The position numbers were made by a program, and so were the translations under genes. Of a stretch of 64,000 nt of DNA, positions 1 to 9,339 are shown one piece after another. The stretch comes from Ramlibacter sp. Leaf400. Lineage in GTDB: Bacteria > Pseudomonadota > Gammaproteobacteria > Burkholderiales > Burkholderiaceae_C. The notes under the pieces are model-generated. The model had not been told where the DNA came from, did not search any database, and worked only from the letters and a program-made list of their open reading frames with translations. How positions within the stretch are numbered: the stretch's first letter is position 1; every line of letters begins with the position of its first letter. The stretch lies in assembly GCF_001424545.1 (NCBI RefSeq), contig NZ_LMQL01000003.1, positions 165,557 to 229,556 on the forward strand. Direction: 5' to 3'.

Positions 1-1530
1 CACCTTGCCCAGCATCTCGGGCGCGATGCCGCTGCCGTTGTCCCTCACGCAGACCACCAGTTCGGCCTCGTGCGCCTCCACCGCCACCTCGATGCGGCCG
101 CCGCGCCGCGTGTACTTGGCGGCGTTGTTCAGCAGGTTGGAGAACACCTGCGCCAGCCGGGCCGGGTCGGCCACCAGGTCGGTGGCCTCGTCGGGGAACG
201 AGATCGACAGCTTGTGGTGCGCGGCTTCGATGTGCGGCCGGCTGATCTCCACCGCCGTGCCGATCACGTGGACCAGGTTGGTGGGCTCCTGCTTGAGCTC
301 GATCTTGTTGGTGCTGATGCGCGAGACGTCCAGCAGGTCGTCCACCAGCCGCGAGAGCTGGCCGACCTGCCGCTCAATGATGCCGCCCACCTGCTCGATG
401 CGCTGCGGGTCGCCCTTGGCCCGCTTGATGATCGACAGGCCGTTCCAGATCGGCGCCAGCGGGTTGCGCAACTCGTGCGCCAGCGTGGCCAGGAAGACGT
501 CCTTGGCGCGGTCGGACTCGCGCAACGCCTCCAGCAGGTGGGCGTTGTCGATCGCGACCGCCGCGCGCCGCGCCAGGTCCTCGGCCAGCGCCAGGTCGCC
601 CAGGTCGTAGCGTCGGCGCGATTCGGTGGTGATGAAGGTGATCACGCCCAGCGTGCGGCCGCGCACGTTGAGCGGCGCGCCGATGTACGAGTACAGCCCC
701 AGGGTGCGCAGAATGGCCAGCAGCTCGGGGTCGCTCACGCCCTCCTGCAGCACTTCGTCGGTGATCTCCTCCACCAGGTTGCCCTGGCCGCTGCGCGCCA
801 CCGCCCACGTGCCGGTGGGGCTGTCGGGGTCGGGCGGGTAGCGGCGGTGCAGGTCGAACGCCAGGTCCGCCTTGGCCGGGTCGACGTGGGCGGCGGCCAC
901 GCGGTCCAGGCTGCCGTCCTGCAGCAGGTCGATCGCGCACCAGTCGGCGAAGCGCGGGACCGCCAGCTGGGCGATGCGGTCCAGCGTTTCCTGGGAGTCG
1001 TTGACGCCGGCCAGTTCGGCGCTGGCCTCGGCCAGGAACTCCAGGTCCTGCTCCTTGTGCTTGCGTCGGGTGATGTCCAGGCACACGCCGGCCATGGACA
1101 CGGCCTGGCCATCGGCGTCCCGCCGCACGCGGCCACGCGCCTCCAGCCAGCGCACGCGGCCGTCCGGCCAGACCACGCGGTATTCGAGCCGGTGCCAGCC
1201 GGTGCGCTCGACCGATTCGCTCAGGGCCTCGCGCAGCCGCTCGCGGTCGCGCGGATCGACCGCCTCGAAGTAGCTGGCGCCGTGCAGCGGCTCCGCGCCT
1301 TCGGGCAGGCCATGCAGGCGCTCCATCCCCGGCCACCAGGTGCTGCGGCCGGTGGGCAGGTCGATCTGCCAGATGCCCATGCCGCCGGCCTCCAGCGCGA
1401 GCTGCAGCCGTTCCTCGCTTTGCTTGAGCGTCTCGACCAGGTGGGCCACGTCGGCCGGTGCGGCCGCCACGGCGCCGCCCGCACCGGTCTGCGGCGGCGG
1501 GTGGGTCGGGGTGGCGGGTTGGGCGGACAT
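1..1530 (-). CDS. PAS-GAF sensor histidine kinase, C-terminus cut by window edge
   Basis: Two-component sensor kinase, probably cytoplasmic because no membrane segment is seen. Read from the ATG at 1530 the frame is open to base 1, showing 510 residues. Domains in order: PAS at about 37-155, ending in a DITRRK PAC-type motif; GAF at about 180-330; HisKA with H-box HELRNPL (phospho-acceptor His352); and the start of the ATPase domain with N-box LLNNAAKYT and G1 box DNGSGI. The ligand cannot be told from sequence. A receiver domain could follow beyond the edge, which would make it a hybrid kinase. No strong Shine-Dalgarno precedes the ATG, so the exact start is less sure than the frame. Confidence 0.88.
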   Translation of the reverse strand, partial: MSAQPATPTHPPPQTGAGGAVAAAPADVAHLVETLKQSEERLQLALEAGGMGIWQIDLPTGRSTWWPGMERLHGLPEGAEPLHGASYFEAVDPRDRERLREALSESVERTGWHRLEYRVVWPDGRVRWLEARGRVRRDADGQAVSMAGVCLDITRRKHKEQDLEFLAEASAELAGVNDSQETLDRIAQLAVPRFADWCAIDLLQDGSLDRVAAAHVDPAKADLAFDLHRRYPPDPDSPTGTWAVARSGQGNLVEEITDEVLQEGVSDPELLAILRTLGLYSYIGAPLNVRGRTLGVITFITTESRRRYDLGDLALAEDLARRAAVAIDNAHLLEALRESDRAKDVFLATLAHELRNPLAPIWNGLSIIKRAKGDPQRIEQVGGIIERQVGQLSRLVDDLLDVSRISTNKIELKQEPTNLVHVIGTAVEISRPHIEAAHHKLSISFPDEATDLVADPARLAQVFSNLLNNAAKYTRRGGRIEVAVEAHEAELVVCVRDNGSGIAPEMLGKV

Positions 1531-1630
1531 GGCGGCTGGAGCTCGGAAGCGTAGCGGGAATTGCTCGGCCATGGGGTTTGCTGCATCCCCCAACTCAGCC
1601 GTGCGGCGGCCGAGCCTTCCGAAAACCGCA

Positions 1631-2812
1631 TCAAGCCGGTGCGAGCCGCCGTTCCAGCCGATCCGTGCGCCAGGCGCAGGCGGTGCCCGCCAGGGCGAGC
1701 GCGGTGGCGGCGCCGTACATCGCTTCGAACCCGAAACGCGACGCAAGTGCCCCGCCCGCCACCACCCCGGTGACGCCGCCGAAACCGTAGCCGATGACGG
1801 TGAACAGGGCCTGGCCGCGCCCGCGCAGGCGGCCGGGGAAATGCCGGGTCACCATCGCGATGCAGATCGTGTGGTGGGTGGCGAAGGTGAGCGCGTGCAG
1901 CACCTGGGCCAGGAACAGCGCCACCAGCCAGTCGGCGGCGGCGCCGGTCAGCGCCATGCGCACCACCGCGGCCGCGCCGCAGATCCACAGCCAGCGGGTC
2001 ATGGGCAGCAGGCGCAGCAGGCGCCCCTGCGAGAAGAACCAGGCGATCTCCACCACCACCGAGACCGCCCAGAGCGCGCCGATCATGGCCTTGCTGTAGC
2101 CGCGCGCGTCCAGGAAGAGCGAGAAGAAGCCGTAGATGGCGAAGTGCGCCATCACGTGGAACAGCAGCGAGGCGAAGAACCAGCGCACCACCGGCTGGCG
2201 CAGCACCGGGCCGACCGGTTCGCCGCGCGCGTGCGAATGGTGGACCTTCTCGCGCACGTCGGGCAGCCACAGCGTGCAGGCCAGCACGCCGGCCAGCGTG
2301 AGGGCGGTCCAGGCCGGGAAATGGCCCATGCCGAACCGCTCGAACCATGCGCCGGCCGAGAACACCGTGACCATGAAGCCCACCGAGCCCCACAGCCGCA
2401 CCTTGCCGTAGCGCCCCCAGTCGCCGGCCACCAGGTTGGCCATGGCCGCCTCGGTGAGCGACATCATCGAGCTGGTGTGGGTGAAGAGCACCAGCAGCAC
2501 CAGGCCGATCCACCACGCGCCACCCTCCACCCACAGGCCGGCCGAAGAGGCCAGCGCCACCGCCGCGGAAAAGCGCAGCAGGCGCACGCGTTCGCCGGTG
2601 TGGTCGGACAGCGCGCCCCACGCATAGGGCGCGAACACCCGGGTGAACGACTGCACCGAGGCCAGCAGGCTGATCACGACGATCGGCAGCCCCAGGTCCT
2701 TGAGCCACAGCGGCAGGTAGGGATTGAAGAAGCCGATGTGGGCGAAGTAGGTCGCCGAGAGCGCGGCGAACGGCGCCAGCTGGCGCCCCGTCGGCGCCTC
2801 CTGCGAAGCCAC
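1631..2812 (-). CDS. MFS transporter, HcaT/MFS_1-like family
   Basis: Inner-membrane transporter of about 393 residues with 12 predicted hydrophobic segments. The N-terminal YFAHIGFFNPYLPLWLKDLG resembles the phenylpropionate permease-like (HcaT, MFS_1-like) branch of the major facilitator superfamily, where the first helix carries FFxPYLPL-type sequence. A charged GALSDHTGERVR loop follows helix 2, as in other MFS proteins. The chosen start is a GTG at 2812, five bases after the aroC stop; no ATG lies between it and helix 1. It is probably co-transcribed with aroC. The substrate is unknown; HcaT itself moves phenylpropionate, but this is only a family resemblance. Confidence 0.8.
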   Translation of the reverse strand: MASQEAPTGRQLAPFAALSATYFAHIGFFNPYLPLWLKDLGLPIVVISLLASVQSFTRVFAPYAWGALSDHTGERVRLLRFSAAVALASSAGLWVEGGAWWIGLVLLVLFTHTSSMMSLTEAAMANLVAGDWGRYGKVRLWGSVGFMVTVFSAGAWFERFGMGHFPAWTALTLAGVLACTLWLPDVREKVHHSHARGEPVGPVLRQPVVRWFFASLLFHVMAHFAIYGFFSLFLDARGYSKAMIGALWAVSVVVEIAWFFSQGRLLRLLPMTRWLWICGAAAVVRMALTGAAADWLVALFLAQVLHALTFATHHTICIAMVTRHFPGRLRGRGQALFTVIGYGFGGVTGVVAGGALASRFGFEAMYGAATALALAGTACAWRTDRLERRLAPA

Positions 2813-2817
2813 GGCGC

Positions 2818-3915
2818 TCAGAGGAACGAGGCCGCGATGGCCGGCAGCGGCGGCTGGACGTCGGCGTTCTGCGCGCGCTGTCGCAGCACGTGGTCCATCA
2901 CCACCAGCGCCAGCATGGCTTCGGCGATCGGCGTGGCGCGGATGCCCACGCAGGGGTCGTGGCGGCCCTTGGTGACGACCTGCGTGGGCTGGCCCTGCAG
3001 GTCGATGGTGTCGCGCGGGCTGATGATGGAGCTGGTGGGCTTGACCGCGATCGAGACCTCCAGGTCCTGGCCGGTGCTGATGCCGCCCAGCACGCCGCCG
3101 GCGTTGTTGGTGGAAAAGCCCTGGGGCGTGAGCGAGTCGCCGTGCGTGGTGCCGCGCTGCGCCACGCTGGCGAAGCCGGCCCCGATCTCCACGCCCTTGA
3201 CGGCGTTGATGCCCATCATGGCCCAGGCGATGTCGGCGTCCAGCTTGTCGAACAGGGGCACGCCCAGCCCGGTGGGCATGTTGCTGGCCGTCACCCGGAT
3301 GCGCGCGCCGCAGGAATCGCCCGACTTGCGCAGGGCGTCCATGTACGCCTCCAGCCGCGAGACGTCGGCCACGGGCGCGAAGAACGGGTTGTTCGCCACG
3401 TGGTCCCAGGACTCGAAGGGGATCTCGATCTCGCCCAGCTGCTGCATGCAGCCGCGAAACAGGATGCCGTGCTGGCGCGCCAGCCATTTGCGGGCCACCG
3501 CGCCGGCCGCCACCATGGGCGCGGTCAGCCGCGCGGAGGAACGGCCGCCGCCGCGCGGGTCGCGCAGGCCGTACTTCTGCAGGTAGGTGTAGTCGGCGTG
3601 GCCGGGGCGGAAGGTGCGGGCGATCTCGCCGTAGTCCTTGCTGCGCTGGTCGGTGTTGCGGATGAGCAGGCAGATCGGCGTGCCGGTGGTCTGGCCTTCA
3701 TAGACGCCGGAGAGGATCTCGACCTTGTCCTCCTCCTGCCGCTGGGTGACATGGCGGCTGGTGCCGGGGCGGCGGCGGTCCAGGTCGGGCTGGATGTCGG
3801 CTTCCGAGAGGTCCATGCCCGGTGGGCAGCCGTCGATGACGCACCCGATGGCGGGCCCGTGCGACTCACCGAAGTTGGTGACCGCGAACAGGGTGCCGAA
3901 GGTGTTGCCGCTCAT
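2818..3915 (-). CDS. aroC: Chorismate synthase
   Basis: Converts 5-enolpyruvylshikimate 3-phosphate to chorismate, the last common step to aromatic amino acids, with reduced FMN as cofactor. The 365-residue length is normal for the family. All signatures are visible: [18 protein letters not shown] near residue 13, the [11 protein letters not shown] segment near 118, [13 protein letters not shown] near 270 and [17 protein letters not shown] near 318. The start MSGNTFG is the usual N-terminus. Later pathway enzymes (pheA, tyrA) and the preceding enzyme (aroA) are about 30 kb away on the other strand. A hairpin repeat lies just upstream. Confidence 0.97.
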   Translation of the reverse strand: MSGNTFGTLFAVTNFGESHGPAIGCVIDGCPPGMDLSEADIQPDLDRRRPGTSRHVTQRQEEDKVEILSGVYEGQTTGTPICLLIRNTDQRSKDYGEIARTFRPGHADYTYLQKYGLRDPRGGGRSSARLTAPMVAAGAVARKWLARQHGILFRGCMQQLGEIEIPFESWDHVANNPFFAPVADVSRLEAYMDALRKSGDSCGARIRVTASNMPTGLGVPLFDKLDADIAWAMMGINAVKGVEIGAGFASVAQRGTTHGDSLTPQGFSTNNAGGVLGGISTGQDLEVSIAVKPTSSIISPRDTIDLQGQPTQVVTKGRHDPCVGIRATPIAEAMLALVVMDHVLRQRAQNADVQPPLPAIAASFL

Positions 3916-3950
3916 GGGGCGGGATTATTCCAGACGCTTGCGGGAAGAAG

Positions 3951-3983
3951 CACTGGATCCCCGCCTCCGCGGGGATGACGGGG
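3951..3983. repeat. Intergenic hairpin repeat R1, single half copy
   Basis: One half of the repeat family found in fuller form at 60922-61009 and 63646-63733. Its core is CACTGGATCCCCGCCT followed by CCGCGGGGATGACG, which folds into a GC-rich stem. It lies between aroC and the CBS-domain gene, outside coding sequence. Confidence 0.75.
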
Positions 3984-4003
3984 ACACTTCGCTGGGATGA
4001 AGG

Positions 4004-4468
4004 CTACAGCTGCGCCGTGGGCTGGGCGTCTTCGCCGCTCGGCCAGTCGCGGATGTAGGCCTTGAGCATGCGGTTCTCGAAGTTCTGGCTGTCGACCACC
4101 GCCCGGGCGACGTCGTAGAGGCTGATCACGCCCATCAGCATGCGCTTGTCCATCACCGGCATGTAGCGCGCGTGGCGGTCCAGCATCATGCGGCGCACCT
4201 CGTCCAGCTCGGTCTCGAAGGTGCAGGTGAGCGGGTGGTCGTCCATCGCGGTGCGCACCAGGCGGTCGCCCACCACCCCGGCGTTGGCGACGATGCACTG
4301 GATGACCTCGCGGAAGGTGAGCATGCCCACCAGGTCGCCGTGTTCCATCACCACCAGCGAACCGATGTCCTTGTCGGCCATCGTCTCGATCGCGCGCGAC
4401 AGGGGCTCGTCGGGCGCGACCGTGTAGAGCGTGCTGCCCTTGACGCGCAGGATGTCGCTGACCTTCAT
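4004..4468 (-). CDS. CBS-domain protein
   Basis: A 154-residue cytoplasmic protein made almost wholly of two CBS domains (about residues 8-62 and 72-132), a Bateman module that usually binds adenosyl nucleotides. The first domain contains DKDIGSLVVMEHGDLVGMLTFRE and the second RHARYMPVMDKRMLMGVISLYDV, the normal strand-helix pattern. No effector domain is attached, so any partner acts in trans. The start at 4468 has a good GAGGAG Shine-Dalgarno. It is divergent from metY with about 108 bases between, so the two may share a control region. Function in this organism is not known. Confidence 0.9.
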   Translation of the reverse strand: MKVSDILRVKGSTLYTVAPDEPLSRAIETMADKDIGSLVVMEHGDLVGMLTFREVIQCIVANAGVVGDRLVRTAMDDHPLTCTFETELDEVRRMMLDRHARYMPVMDKRMLMGVISLYDVARAVVDSQNFENRMLKAYIRDWPSGEDAQPTAQL

Positions 4469-4576
4469 GGATGTCTCCTCGTGGCCCGTCGCGCAGCGGT
4501 GGCGGGTGCGGGTGCGGATGAATATAGCCCACAATCCCGAGCGCACACAACGAGACAGGGACCCGAGGAGACCTCC

Positions 4577-5872
4577 ATGCCCGGCTATTCCGACCCCGGC
4601 TTCGACACGCTCGCGTTGCACGCCGGCGCCGCGCCCGACCCGGCCACCGGCGCCCGCGCCGTGCCCATCCACCTGACCACCTCGTTCGTCTTCGAATCGA
4701 GCGACCACGCGGCGGCGCTGTTCAACCTCGAGCGTGCCGGCCACGTCTATTCCCGCATCAGCAACCCGACCAACGCTGTGCTGGAGCAGCGGGTGGCGGC
4801 GCTGGAAGGCGGCATCGGCGCCATCGCCACCGCCAGCGGCCAGGCGGCGCTGCACCTGTCCATCGCGACACTGATGGGTTCGGGCTCGCACATCGTGGCC
4901 AGCACGGCGCTCTACGGTGGCTCGCAGAACCTGCTGCACTACACGATGCGCCGCTTCGGCATCGACACCACCTTCGTGAAGCCGGGCGACATCGACGGCT
5001 GGCGCGCCGCGATCCGGCCCAACACCCGGCTGCTGTTCGGCGAGACCGTGGGCAACCCCGGCCTGGACGTGCTGGACCTCCCCACGGTGGCCGCCATCGC
5101 CGAAGAAGCGGGCGTGCCGCTGCTGGTGGACTCCACCTTCACGACGCCCTGGCTCATGAAGCCCTTCGACCATGGCGCCCACCTCGTCTACCACTCGGCC
5201 ACCAAGTTCCTGTCGGGCCACGGCACGGTGATCGGCGGCGTGGTCGTGGACGGCGGCAGCTTCGACTGGGAGCGTTCGGGCAAGTTCGCCGAACTCACCG
5301 CGCCGTACGACGGCTTCCACGGCATGGTGTTCAGCGAGGAGTCGACCGTGGGCGCTTTCCTGCTGCGCGCGCGGCGCGAGGGCCTGCGCGACTTCGGCGC
5401 CAGCATGAGCCCGCACACGGCCTGGCTCATCCTGCAGGGCATCGAGACCCTGCCGCTGCGCATGGAGCGCCACATGCGCAACACGCAGCGGGTGGTCGAG
5501 TTCCTGGCGGCCCAGCCCTTCGTCGAGCGCGTCGGCCATCCGATGCTGGAGTCGCACCCCAGCCATGCCCTGGCGAAGAAGCTGCTGCCGCGCGGCGCCG
5601 GCTCGGTCTTCAGCTTCGACATGCGCGGCAACCGGGCCCAGGGCCGCAAGTTCATCGAGACGCTGAAGGTGTTCAGCCACCTGGCCAACGTGGGCGACTG
5701 CCGCTCGCTGGTGATCCATCCGGCCAGCACCACGCACTTCCGCATGACGGACGAGGCGCTCGCCGGCGCCGGCATCACGCAGGGCACGATCCGCCTGTCG
5801 ATCGGGCTGGAAGACCCGGACGACCTGATCGACGACCTCAAGCGCGCGCTCAAGGCGGCGGAGAAGGCCTGA
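4577..5872 (+). CDS. metY: O-acetylhomoserine sulfhydrylase (PLP enzyme)
   Basis: Cys/Met-metabolism PLP enzyme that makes homocysteine from O-acetylhomoserine and sulfide in methionine synthesis, by family membership. At 431 residues it has MetY length (MetZ and MetB are about 390-400). The PLP lysine is Lys210 in HSATKFLSGHG; Asp185 in LVDSTF should contact the pyridine nitrogen; YSRISNPTN near residue 58 is the cofactor phosphate region. ATG at 4577 follows a GAGGAG Shine-Dalgarno. The next gene starts two bases after its stop, implying co-transcription. O-succinylhomoserine use cannot be excluded from sequence alone. Confidence 0.92.
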   Translation: MPGYSDPGFDTLALHAGAAPDPATGARAVPIHLTTSFVFESSDHAAALFNLERAGHVYSRISNPTNAVLEQRVAALEGGIGAIATASGQAALHLSIATLMGSGSHIVASTALYGGSQNLLHYTMRRFGIDTTFVKPGDIDGWRAAIRPNTRLLFGETVGNPGLDVLDLPTVAAIAEEAGVPLLVDSTFTTPWLMKPFDHGAHLVYHSATKFLSGHGTVIGGVVVDGGSFDWERSGKFAELTAPYDGFHGMVFSEESTVGAFLLRARREGLRDFGASMSPHTAWLILQGIETLPLRMERHMRNTQRVVEFLAAQPFVERVGHPMLESHPSHALAKKLLPRGAGSVFSFDMRGNRAQGRKFIETLKVFSHLANVGDCRSLVIHPASTTHFRMTDEALAGAGITQGTIRLSIGLEDPDDLIDDLKRALKAAEKA

Positions 5873-5874
5873 TC

Positions 5875-6681
5875 ATGGAACTCACCGTCCGCGGCCAGCC
5901 GGCCTACTGCTACACCGGCGGCAAGCCCTTCGCTCCCGAGAAACCCACCGTGGTGTTCCTGCACGGCGTGCTCAACGACCACAGCGTCTGGGGCCTGCAG
6001 ACGCGCTACTTCGCCCACCACGGCTGGAACGTGCTGGCGCCCGATCTCCCCGGGCATTGCCGCAGCGGCGGCGAGCCGCCGGCATCGGTGGAGGAAGCGG
6101 CGCAGTTCACGCTGGACCTGCTCGATGCGGCCAAGGTGGAGAAGGCGGCGCTGGTGGGGCACAGCTTCGGCGCGCTGGTCGCGCTGGAGGCGTCGGCCCG
6201 TGCGCCGCAACGCATCAGCCGCCTGGCGCTCTGTGGCGTCGCGGCGCCGATGAAGGTGTCGCCCGCGCTGCTGGAGAACTCGCAGCACGCGCCGATGAAG
6301 GCGATCGACATGGTCAATGTGTTCTCGCATTCCATGCTGGCGCCGCCGCCCTCCTCGCTGGGCCCGGGCACCTGGCTGTACGGCGGCTCGCGCGCGCTGA
6401 TGCGGCGGGTGCTGGCCAGCAATCCGCGCGTGAACGTGTTCCACCGGGGCTTCGTCGCCTGCGACAGCTACCAGGGCGGCGACGCCGCGATGCAGGAGGT
6501 GGGTTGCCCGGTGCTCTTCGTGCTCGGTCGCAACGACGCGATGACCCCGCCGCGGGCCGCGCAGTCGCTGCAGTCGCGGGCCCGGGACGGCCGCACGGTC
6601 GTCGTCGACGCCGGCCACCAGATGATGACGGAGGCGCCCGATGCCGTGCTCGCGGCGCTGAAGGATTTCCTGCCGGCATGA
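5875..6681 (+). CDS. Alpha/beta hydrolase
   Basis: A 268-residue single-domain alpha/beta hydrolase. The nucleophile elbow is GHSFGA (Ser97), the oxyanion-hole stretch is LHGVLND near residue 30, the acid is likely in LGRNDAMTPP near 222, and the histidine is in DAGHQMMTEAP near 250. No signal peptide is seen, so it should be cytoplasmic. It begins two bases after the metY stop, so it is probably translated from the same message. The substrate is unknown, and a link to sulfur metabolism is only suggested by position. Confidence 0.85.
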   Translation: MELTVRGQPAYCYTGGKPFAPEKPTVVFLHGVLNDHSVWGLQTRYFAHHGWNVLAPDLPGHCRSGGEPPASVEEAAQFTLDLLDAAKVEKAALVGHSFGALVALEASARAPQRISRLALCGVAAPMKVSPALLENSQHAPMKAIDMVNVFSHSMLAPPPSSLGPGTWLYGGSRALMRRVLASNPRVNVFHRGFVACDSYQGGDAAMQEVGCPVLFVLGRNDAMTPPRAAQSLQSRARDGRTVVVDAGHQMMTEAPDAVLAALKDFLPA

Positions 6682-6735
6682 GCCCCGCCCGGCCGCCCGA
6701 AGGGGCTCGCACCGCAGTGCGCAGCACGGAGGTTA
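6679..6735. repeat. Intergenic repeat R3, variant copy
   Basis: Contains the same 20-base string (CCGCCCGGCCGCCCGAAGGG) as the copy between ntrB and ntrC at 17996-18067, followed by a GCACCGCAGTGCG stem. It fills the gap between the hydrolase and the DUF2157 gene and overlaps the hydrolase stop. Confidence 0.6.
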
Positions 6736-6739
6736 TCCA

Positions 6740-7726
6740 ATGAACACCCGCCTGGCGCTCTACGACCTCGCGCGTCGCCACGGCGTGCCGCCCGGGGGCG
6801 TGGCGGTGCTGGTGCGCGAAGCGGGACTCGACCAGCCGCCCGCCGGCCTGCAGCGCGGGCTGTGGCGTGGCGTCGCGGTGCTGGCCGCGGCGCTGGTGGG
6901 CCTGGGCCTGATCCTCTGGCTGGCGGCCAACTGGGACACGCTGGGCCGCCTGGGGCGCTTCGCCCTGCTGCAGTCGGTGGTGGGGGTGGCCTGCCTCGCC
7001 GCGGCGCTGCGGCCGGCCTTGCGCGCACCGGCGGCGCTGGCCGCCTTGCTCGGCATCGGCGGACTGTTCGCGTACTTCGGCCAGACCTACCAGACCGGCG
7101 CCGACGCCTGGCAGCTGTTCGCGCTGTGGGCCGTGCTGGCGCTGCCGCTGGCCCTGGCCGTGCGCAGCGACGTGCTGTGGGCGCCCTGGGCGCTGGTCGC
7201 CCTGACGGCGATAGCGCTCTGGACCTTCGCGCACACCGGCCACCGCTGGCGCGTGACGCCGCAGGACGTGGGCACGTTCGGCACGGCCTGGATCGCCGCC
7301 GGCCTGGTGGCGGCCGCGCTCTCGCCCGCCGGATCGCGCTGGACCGGCGCCGGACCCTGGGCCTTCCGGACCGCCGTGTCGCTGGGTGTTGTGGCCGTGG
7401 TCGCGGGCGCGCTGGGCGCCCTGTTCCGTTCGCCGATCGCGCCGCATTTCTGGCTGGGCACCGCGCTGCTCGCCGCGGCCGGCGCCGTGCTGGCGCAGCG
7501 GCGGACCTTCGACATCTTCGCGTTGAGCGTGGTCGCACTGGCGCTGGACACGCTGCTGGTGGCCGGGCTGGCGCGCCTGCTGTTCGAAGGCGCGGGATCC
7601 GATCCGTTCGGCCGCATGCTGTTGATCGGGCTGGCGGCCGCGGGGCTGCTGGCGGCGTCGGTGCAGTTCATCCTGCGGCTGGCGCGCACGCACGGGTCGG
7701 TGCCTCGCGCGGAGGACTCGGAATGA
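6740..7726 (+). CDS. DUF2157 membrane protein
   Basis: A 328-residue integral membrane protein of the DUF2157 family. A short cytoplasmic N-terminal part (LYDLARRHGVPPGGVAVLVREAG) precedes about nine hydrophobic segments. The family signature around LILWLAANWDTLGRLGRFALLQ (near residues 55-75) and the GLFAYFGQTYQTGADAWQLF stretch (near 100) are clear. The biochemical role of the family is unknown. Its stop overlaps the start of the next gene by four bases (ATGA), so the two are translationally coupled, and DUF2157 with DUF4401/GDYXXLXY is a recurrent pairing. Confidence 0.85.
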   Translation: MNTRLALYDLARRHGVPPGGVAVLVREAGLDQPPAGLQRGLWRGVAVLAAALVGLGLILWLAANWDTLGRLGRFALLQSVVGVACLAAALRPALRAPAALAALLGIGGLFAYFGQTYQTGADAWQLFALWAVLALPLALAVRSDVLWAPWALVALTAIALWTFAHTGHRWRVTPQDVGTFGTAWIAAGLVAAALSPAGSRWTGAGPWAFRTAVSLGVVAVVAGALGALFRSPIAPHFWLGTALLAAAGAVLAQRRTFDIFALSVVALALDTLLVAGLARLLFEGAGSDPFGRMLLIGLAAAGLLAASVQFILRLARTHGSVPRAEDSE

Positions 7727-9339
7727 ACGAGGCGCTCACGCGCGCTGTGCGCGCCGGCGTGGCCCGGGGCCTGCTGCCACGCGAAGCCTCGGCGACGCCC
7801 GACGAGGGCCGCCCCTGGCCGGTGGTGCTGCTGACGGCGCTGGGCGCCTGGCTGGCGGCGATCCCGCTGCTGGGATTCTTCGGTGCGCTGCTCGGGCCCT
7901 TGATGACGCAGGGCGTCGGGGCCTACGTCGTCGGCGTGGCCGCGCTGGGGGGCGCCGCGGCGCTGCTGCGGTCGGAGCGGCTGCCGGTGTTCGTGGAGCA
8001 GCTGGCGTTCCCCTTGTTGCTGGTGGGTGGCGGGTCGCTGGCGATGGGCCTGTACCGAGACCTGCCGCACACGGCGGCTTCGGTGCTGCTGCTGGCGGTC
8101 TGCGTGTCGCTGGCGGTGGCTCTTCGCAAGCCCTGGCTGCGGCTGCTGCTCGGCGCGCTGGGGGCCGGCCTCGTCGTCGCACTGCTCCATGGCGAGAACT
8201 GGAGCAGCAGGTCGGCGATGCTGCCGATGGCGCTGGCCCTGCAGGCGGCCCTGCTGGTTTGGGCGGCGGCCCTGGGCTGGCAGCAGTCCGGTCGGGCGGG
8301 CGCGGAATCGGCCGCCGTGGTCGAGTCGTTCGGGGCCGGTTGGGCGATCGCTGTGCTGGCCGGCCTGGCCGCCTGGTCCGGCATGACCTTCCTGGTCGGC
8401 GGCAGCCTGGGCTTCTGGGGCGAGCTGGCGGGTGAAGTCGCACCCGGGCGGCGTCGGGACGCCGACTGGCCGATGCTGCAGGCCGCGTCCGTCGTCTTCG
8501 CCGCCGCGGGCGCGGCGTGGGCCGCTCGGCGCTGGCCCGAATTGCGCACGGCGCGCTCGGCCGGCGTGGCGCTGGTGCTGATCGGGCTCAGCGGCTTCCT
8601 GCCGGCGCTGGGCGGCGTGCTGTTCGCGCTGTCGCTGACCGCGACCAGTGGCCGCGCCCGGCTGGCCGCCGTCGCGGGATTGGCGGCCGCATGGATCTTG
8701 GGCAGCTTCTACTACCAGCTGCAGTGGCCGCTCGCGCAGAAGGCGGTGGTGCTGGCCGGCGCCGGTGCGCTGCTGGCGGCGCTGGCCTGGCGCGCAGGCG
8801 AAAAGCCGGAGGCCCCGCCCGGCCGTGCCGCACCGCATTCACGCACGCCGGTCCTGCTCGCCACGTTCGCCGCGATCGCCACGCTGGCCGTGGCCAACTT
8901 CGCGATCTGGCAGAAGGAAGACCTGATCGCCCACGGCCGCAAGGTCTACGTGCAGCTGGCGCCGGTCGATCCGCGTTCGCTGATGCAGGGCGACTTCATG
9001 CGCCTGAACTGGCCGCTGCCCGATGCGGGCCGCTTCCAGGAGGCGCCGGTGACGTTGCGCCGTCCGCAGGTGGTCGCGACGCTGGACGCCCGTGGTGTCG
9101 CGCAGCTGCTGCGGGTGGTGGGCGATGACTCGCCGCGGGCGCCGGGCGAGATCGGCATCGAGCTCACGCCCCGCGGCGGCCGCTGGATGATCGTCACCGA
9201 TGCCTGGTTCTTCCGCGAGGGCGACGCCGAGCGCTGGCAGCGCGCCCGCTATGGCGAGTTCCGCGTGCTCCCCGACGGCCGCGCGCTGCTGGTGGGGCTG
9301 GCCGACGAACGACTGCAACCCATCCCTTCCGACCGATGA
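7723..9339 (+). CDS. DUF4401 membrane protein fused to a GDYXXLXY domain
   Basis: A 538-residue protein. The first 370 or so residues are a polytopic DUF4401-type membrane region. A further membrane segment (ATFAAIATLAVANFAIWQ) leads into a C-terminal GDYXXLXY domain of about 150 residues, with the signature here reading QGDFMRLNW and a preceding RKVYVQLAPVDPRSLM. In many genomes the two domains are separate genes, so this is a fusion. The start ATG overlaps the DUF2157 stop, and its own stop overlaps the P450 start. Function unknown; the C-terminal domain is probably periplasmic. Confidence 0.85.
   Translation: MNEALTRAVRAGVARGLLPREASATPDEGRPWPVVLLTALGAWLAAIPLLGFFGALLGPLMTQGVGAYVVGVAALGGAAALLRSERLPVFVEQLAFPLLLVGGGSLAMGLYRDLPHTAASVLLLAVCVSLAVALRKPWLRLLLGALGAGLVVALLHGENWSSRSAMLPMALALQAALLVWAAALGWQQSGRAGAESAAVVESFGAGWAIAVLAGLAAWSGMTFLVGGSLGFWGELAGEVAPGRRRDADWPMLQAASVVFAAAGAAWAARRWPELRTARSAGVALVLIGLSGFLPALGGVLFALSLTATSGRARLAAVAGLAAAWILGSFYYQLQWPLAQKAVVLAGAGALLAALAWRAGEKPEAPPGRAAPHSRTPVLLATFAAIATLAVANFAIWQKEDLIAHGRKVYVQLAPVDPRSLMQGDFMRLNWPLPDAGRFQEAPVTLRRPQVVATLDARGVAQLLRVVGDDSPRAPGEIGIELTPRGGRWMIVTDAWFFREGDAERWQRARYGEFRVLPDGRALLVGLADERLQPIPSDR

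Noticed and set aside
4469..4576. A SAM riboswitch before metY
   Set aside because: The 108-base gap also has to serve the divergent CBS gene, and no riboswitch core pairing could be seen.
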